Origin: Acetobacter sp.
Lineage (GTDB): Bacteria > Pseudomonadota > Alphaproteobacteria > Acetobacterales > Acetobacteraceae
Direction of reading: 5' to 3'
DNA length: 64,000 nt
Assembly (NCBI RefSeq): GCF_022483985.1
Contig: NZ_JAKVME010000001.1
Location: forward strand, 1,054,001 to 1,118,000
Numbering within the stretch: position 1 is the stretch's first letter; each line of letters starts with the position of its first letter. Shown piece by piece: positions 63,245-64,000 of the stretch. A program made the position numbers and the translations under genes. The notes beneath the pieces are model-generated. The model saw only the letters and a list, made by a program, of their open reading frames with translations. It was not told the DNA's origin and searched no databases.

Positions 63245-64000
63245 ATGCAAACCAATCCGCCATCCAAAACGCAGAAAAACCGAAACAGGCCGGGCATCGT
63301 GATCGCCGCTGTCTGTGTGACAGCCACGATCCTGTTCGGACTCCACATCGCGCATCAGGACACAGCGTTCCCTTCCACCGACAGCGCCTCCATTGATGCC
63401 GAGCTTGTGCATGTGGCTTCCGTCGTCGGGGGCCGTCTGGTCGAACTGCATGTGCAGGAGAATCAGCACGTTCATAAGGGCGATCTGCTCTACCGGATCG
63501 ATCCAGAACCCTACCGCCTGACACTCAGACAGGCTGAAGCCAGCGCGGCTCTGGCTCAGGCGGAAGTCGAGCATCAGGAACGTCTGGTGGCCATCAAGAC
63601 CGTCGAGGCGACCTCCGCGCAGGATCAGGTCCATCGCGCGACCACCAACCGCGACCTGACGGTCCGCACGGTCCGGCGCCTCGCACCCCTCGCGCAGAAT
63701 GCCTATATCCCCTTGCAGGAATATGATCAGGCTCAGGTCGCCGCCCGCAACGCGGAGATTTCACTGGCGCAGGCGACGCAGCAATCTGTCGCAGCCACGA
63801 CAGCCATCGGTGATCTCAAGAGTTCCATTGCCGCCCGTGACGCCAGCAACGCCGCCCTTGCCCGTGTGCGCTATGAACTGACCCAGACAGACGTAAGAGC
63901 ACCTGCGGACGGATATGTCACAAGCCTGCATGTCAAAACGGGCGAAGTTCTTGCCCCGGCGCAAGCTCTGTTCACCCTGATCGCTGACGACGAATGGCAT
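63245..64000 (+). CDS. HlyD/MdtN-like efflux adaptor (membrane fusion protein), truncated by window edge
   Basis: 252 residues are visible and the gene runs off the window. A membrane anchor is at residues ~17-36 (GIVIAAVCVTATILFGLHIA). The biotinyl-lipoyl half-motif VASVVGGRLVELHVQENQHV and KGDLLYRIDPEPYRL follows, then a long alpha-helical hairpin (residues ~95-200), and the second half-motif TDVRAPADGYVTSLHVKTGEVL. Such adaptors link an inner-membrane pump to an outer-membrane channel. The start ATG is 3 bases after the YtcA-like stop. Expected next genes are an FUSC-type pump (mdtO) and an outer-membrane factor (mdtP). Confidence 0.9.
   Translation, partial: MQTNPPSKTQKNRNRPGIVIAAVCVTATILFGLHIAHQDTAFPSTDSASIDAELVHVASVVGGRLVELHVQENQHVHKGDLLYRIDPEPYRLTLRQAEASAALAQAEVEHQERLVAIKTVEATSAQDQVHRATTNRDLTVRTVRRLAPLAQNAYIPLQEYDQAQVAARNAEISLAQATQQSVAATTAIGDLKSSIAARDASNAALARVRYELTQTDVRAPADGYVTSLHVKTGEVLAPAQALFTLIADDEWH

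Noticed and set aside
1..64000. CRISPR arrays, rRNA, tRNA and full insertion sequences
   Set aside because: No regularly spaced repeats, no tRNA T-loop with a matching cloverleaf, no rRNA segments and no transposase-like protein were seen in reading both strands.

Overview
The window looks like chromosomal DNA of an acetic acid bacterium (Acetobacteraceae, Alphaproteobacteria). Supporting signs are a stand-alone F0 ATP synthase operon with a duplicated b subunit (b and b'), the alaC-hom-glpX-recJ gene order, an acetate-family SatP transporter, an OprB-type porin, a TIGR02302 gene next to lysA, and Hint-domain adhesin-like proteins. The genus cannot be fixed from sequence reading alone; something near Asaia, Gluconobacter or Kozakia would fit. 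No rRNA, tRNA, CRISPR array, transposase gene or replication origin was found.

Layout. 1-6.3 kb: the end of a TonB-dependent receptor, an FUSC-type efflux protein, an MFS transporter and a GDSL hydrolase. 6.5-12 kb: amino acid and central metabolism (aminotransferase, homoserine dehydrogenase, fructose bisphosphatase GlpX) and the RecJ nuclease. 12.2-17.6 kb, mostly minus strand: the F0 operon atpI-atpB-atpE-atpF'-atpF runs into two lipid-linked glycosyltransferases, with a 20-bp perfect hairpin at the boundary. 17.8-23.2 kb: a large Hint-domain repeat adhesin followed by a glycosyltransferase that carries the same small accessory module. 23.6-27.9 kb: secD-secF, a lipoprotein, a DUF2905 gene broken by a ~100-bp palindromic element, and cmk. 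27.9-34.5 kb: two cation diffusion facilitators, a ClC channel, a BASS transporter, the porin and a YjbQ protein. 34.5-38.6 kb: a small membrane protein, a GT4 glycosyltransferase, an ABC exporter and glyoxalase I. 38.6-45 kb: an AT-rich island with a probable BLF1-type glutamine deamidase, then SatP, a serine protease, cdd-galE and a sugar MFS transporter. 45-48.4 kb: a second Hint protein and a hairpin-rich gap. 48.4-60.1 kb: the TIGR02302 protein, lysA and three glycosyltransferases of 330, 999 and 1117 residues. 60.3-64 kb: rpsA and the start of a ytcA-mdtN-like efflux operon cut by the window edge.

How the parts fit. Housekeeping blocks (ATP synthase, SecDF, RecJ, S1, lysine and threonine precursors) alternate with envelope functions. 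A recurring theme is surface glycosylation: at least six glycosyltransferases, two Hint-domain surface proteins, and a shared 'GW...R.DL...GF' beta-type module seen in the first adhesin, its adjacent glycosyltransferase and the 1117-residue glycosyltransferase. The most striking single gene is at 38781-39437. It is a 218-residue protein whose Thr93, Cys99 and His111 reproduce the spacing of the catalytic triad of Burkholderia lethal factor 1, and it sits alone in AT-rich DNA.
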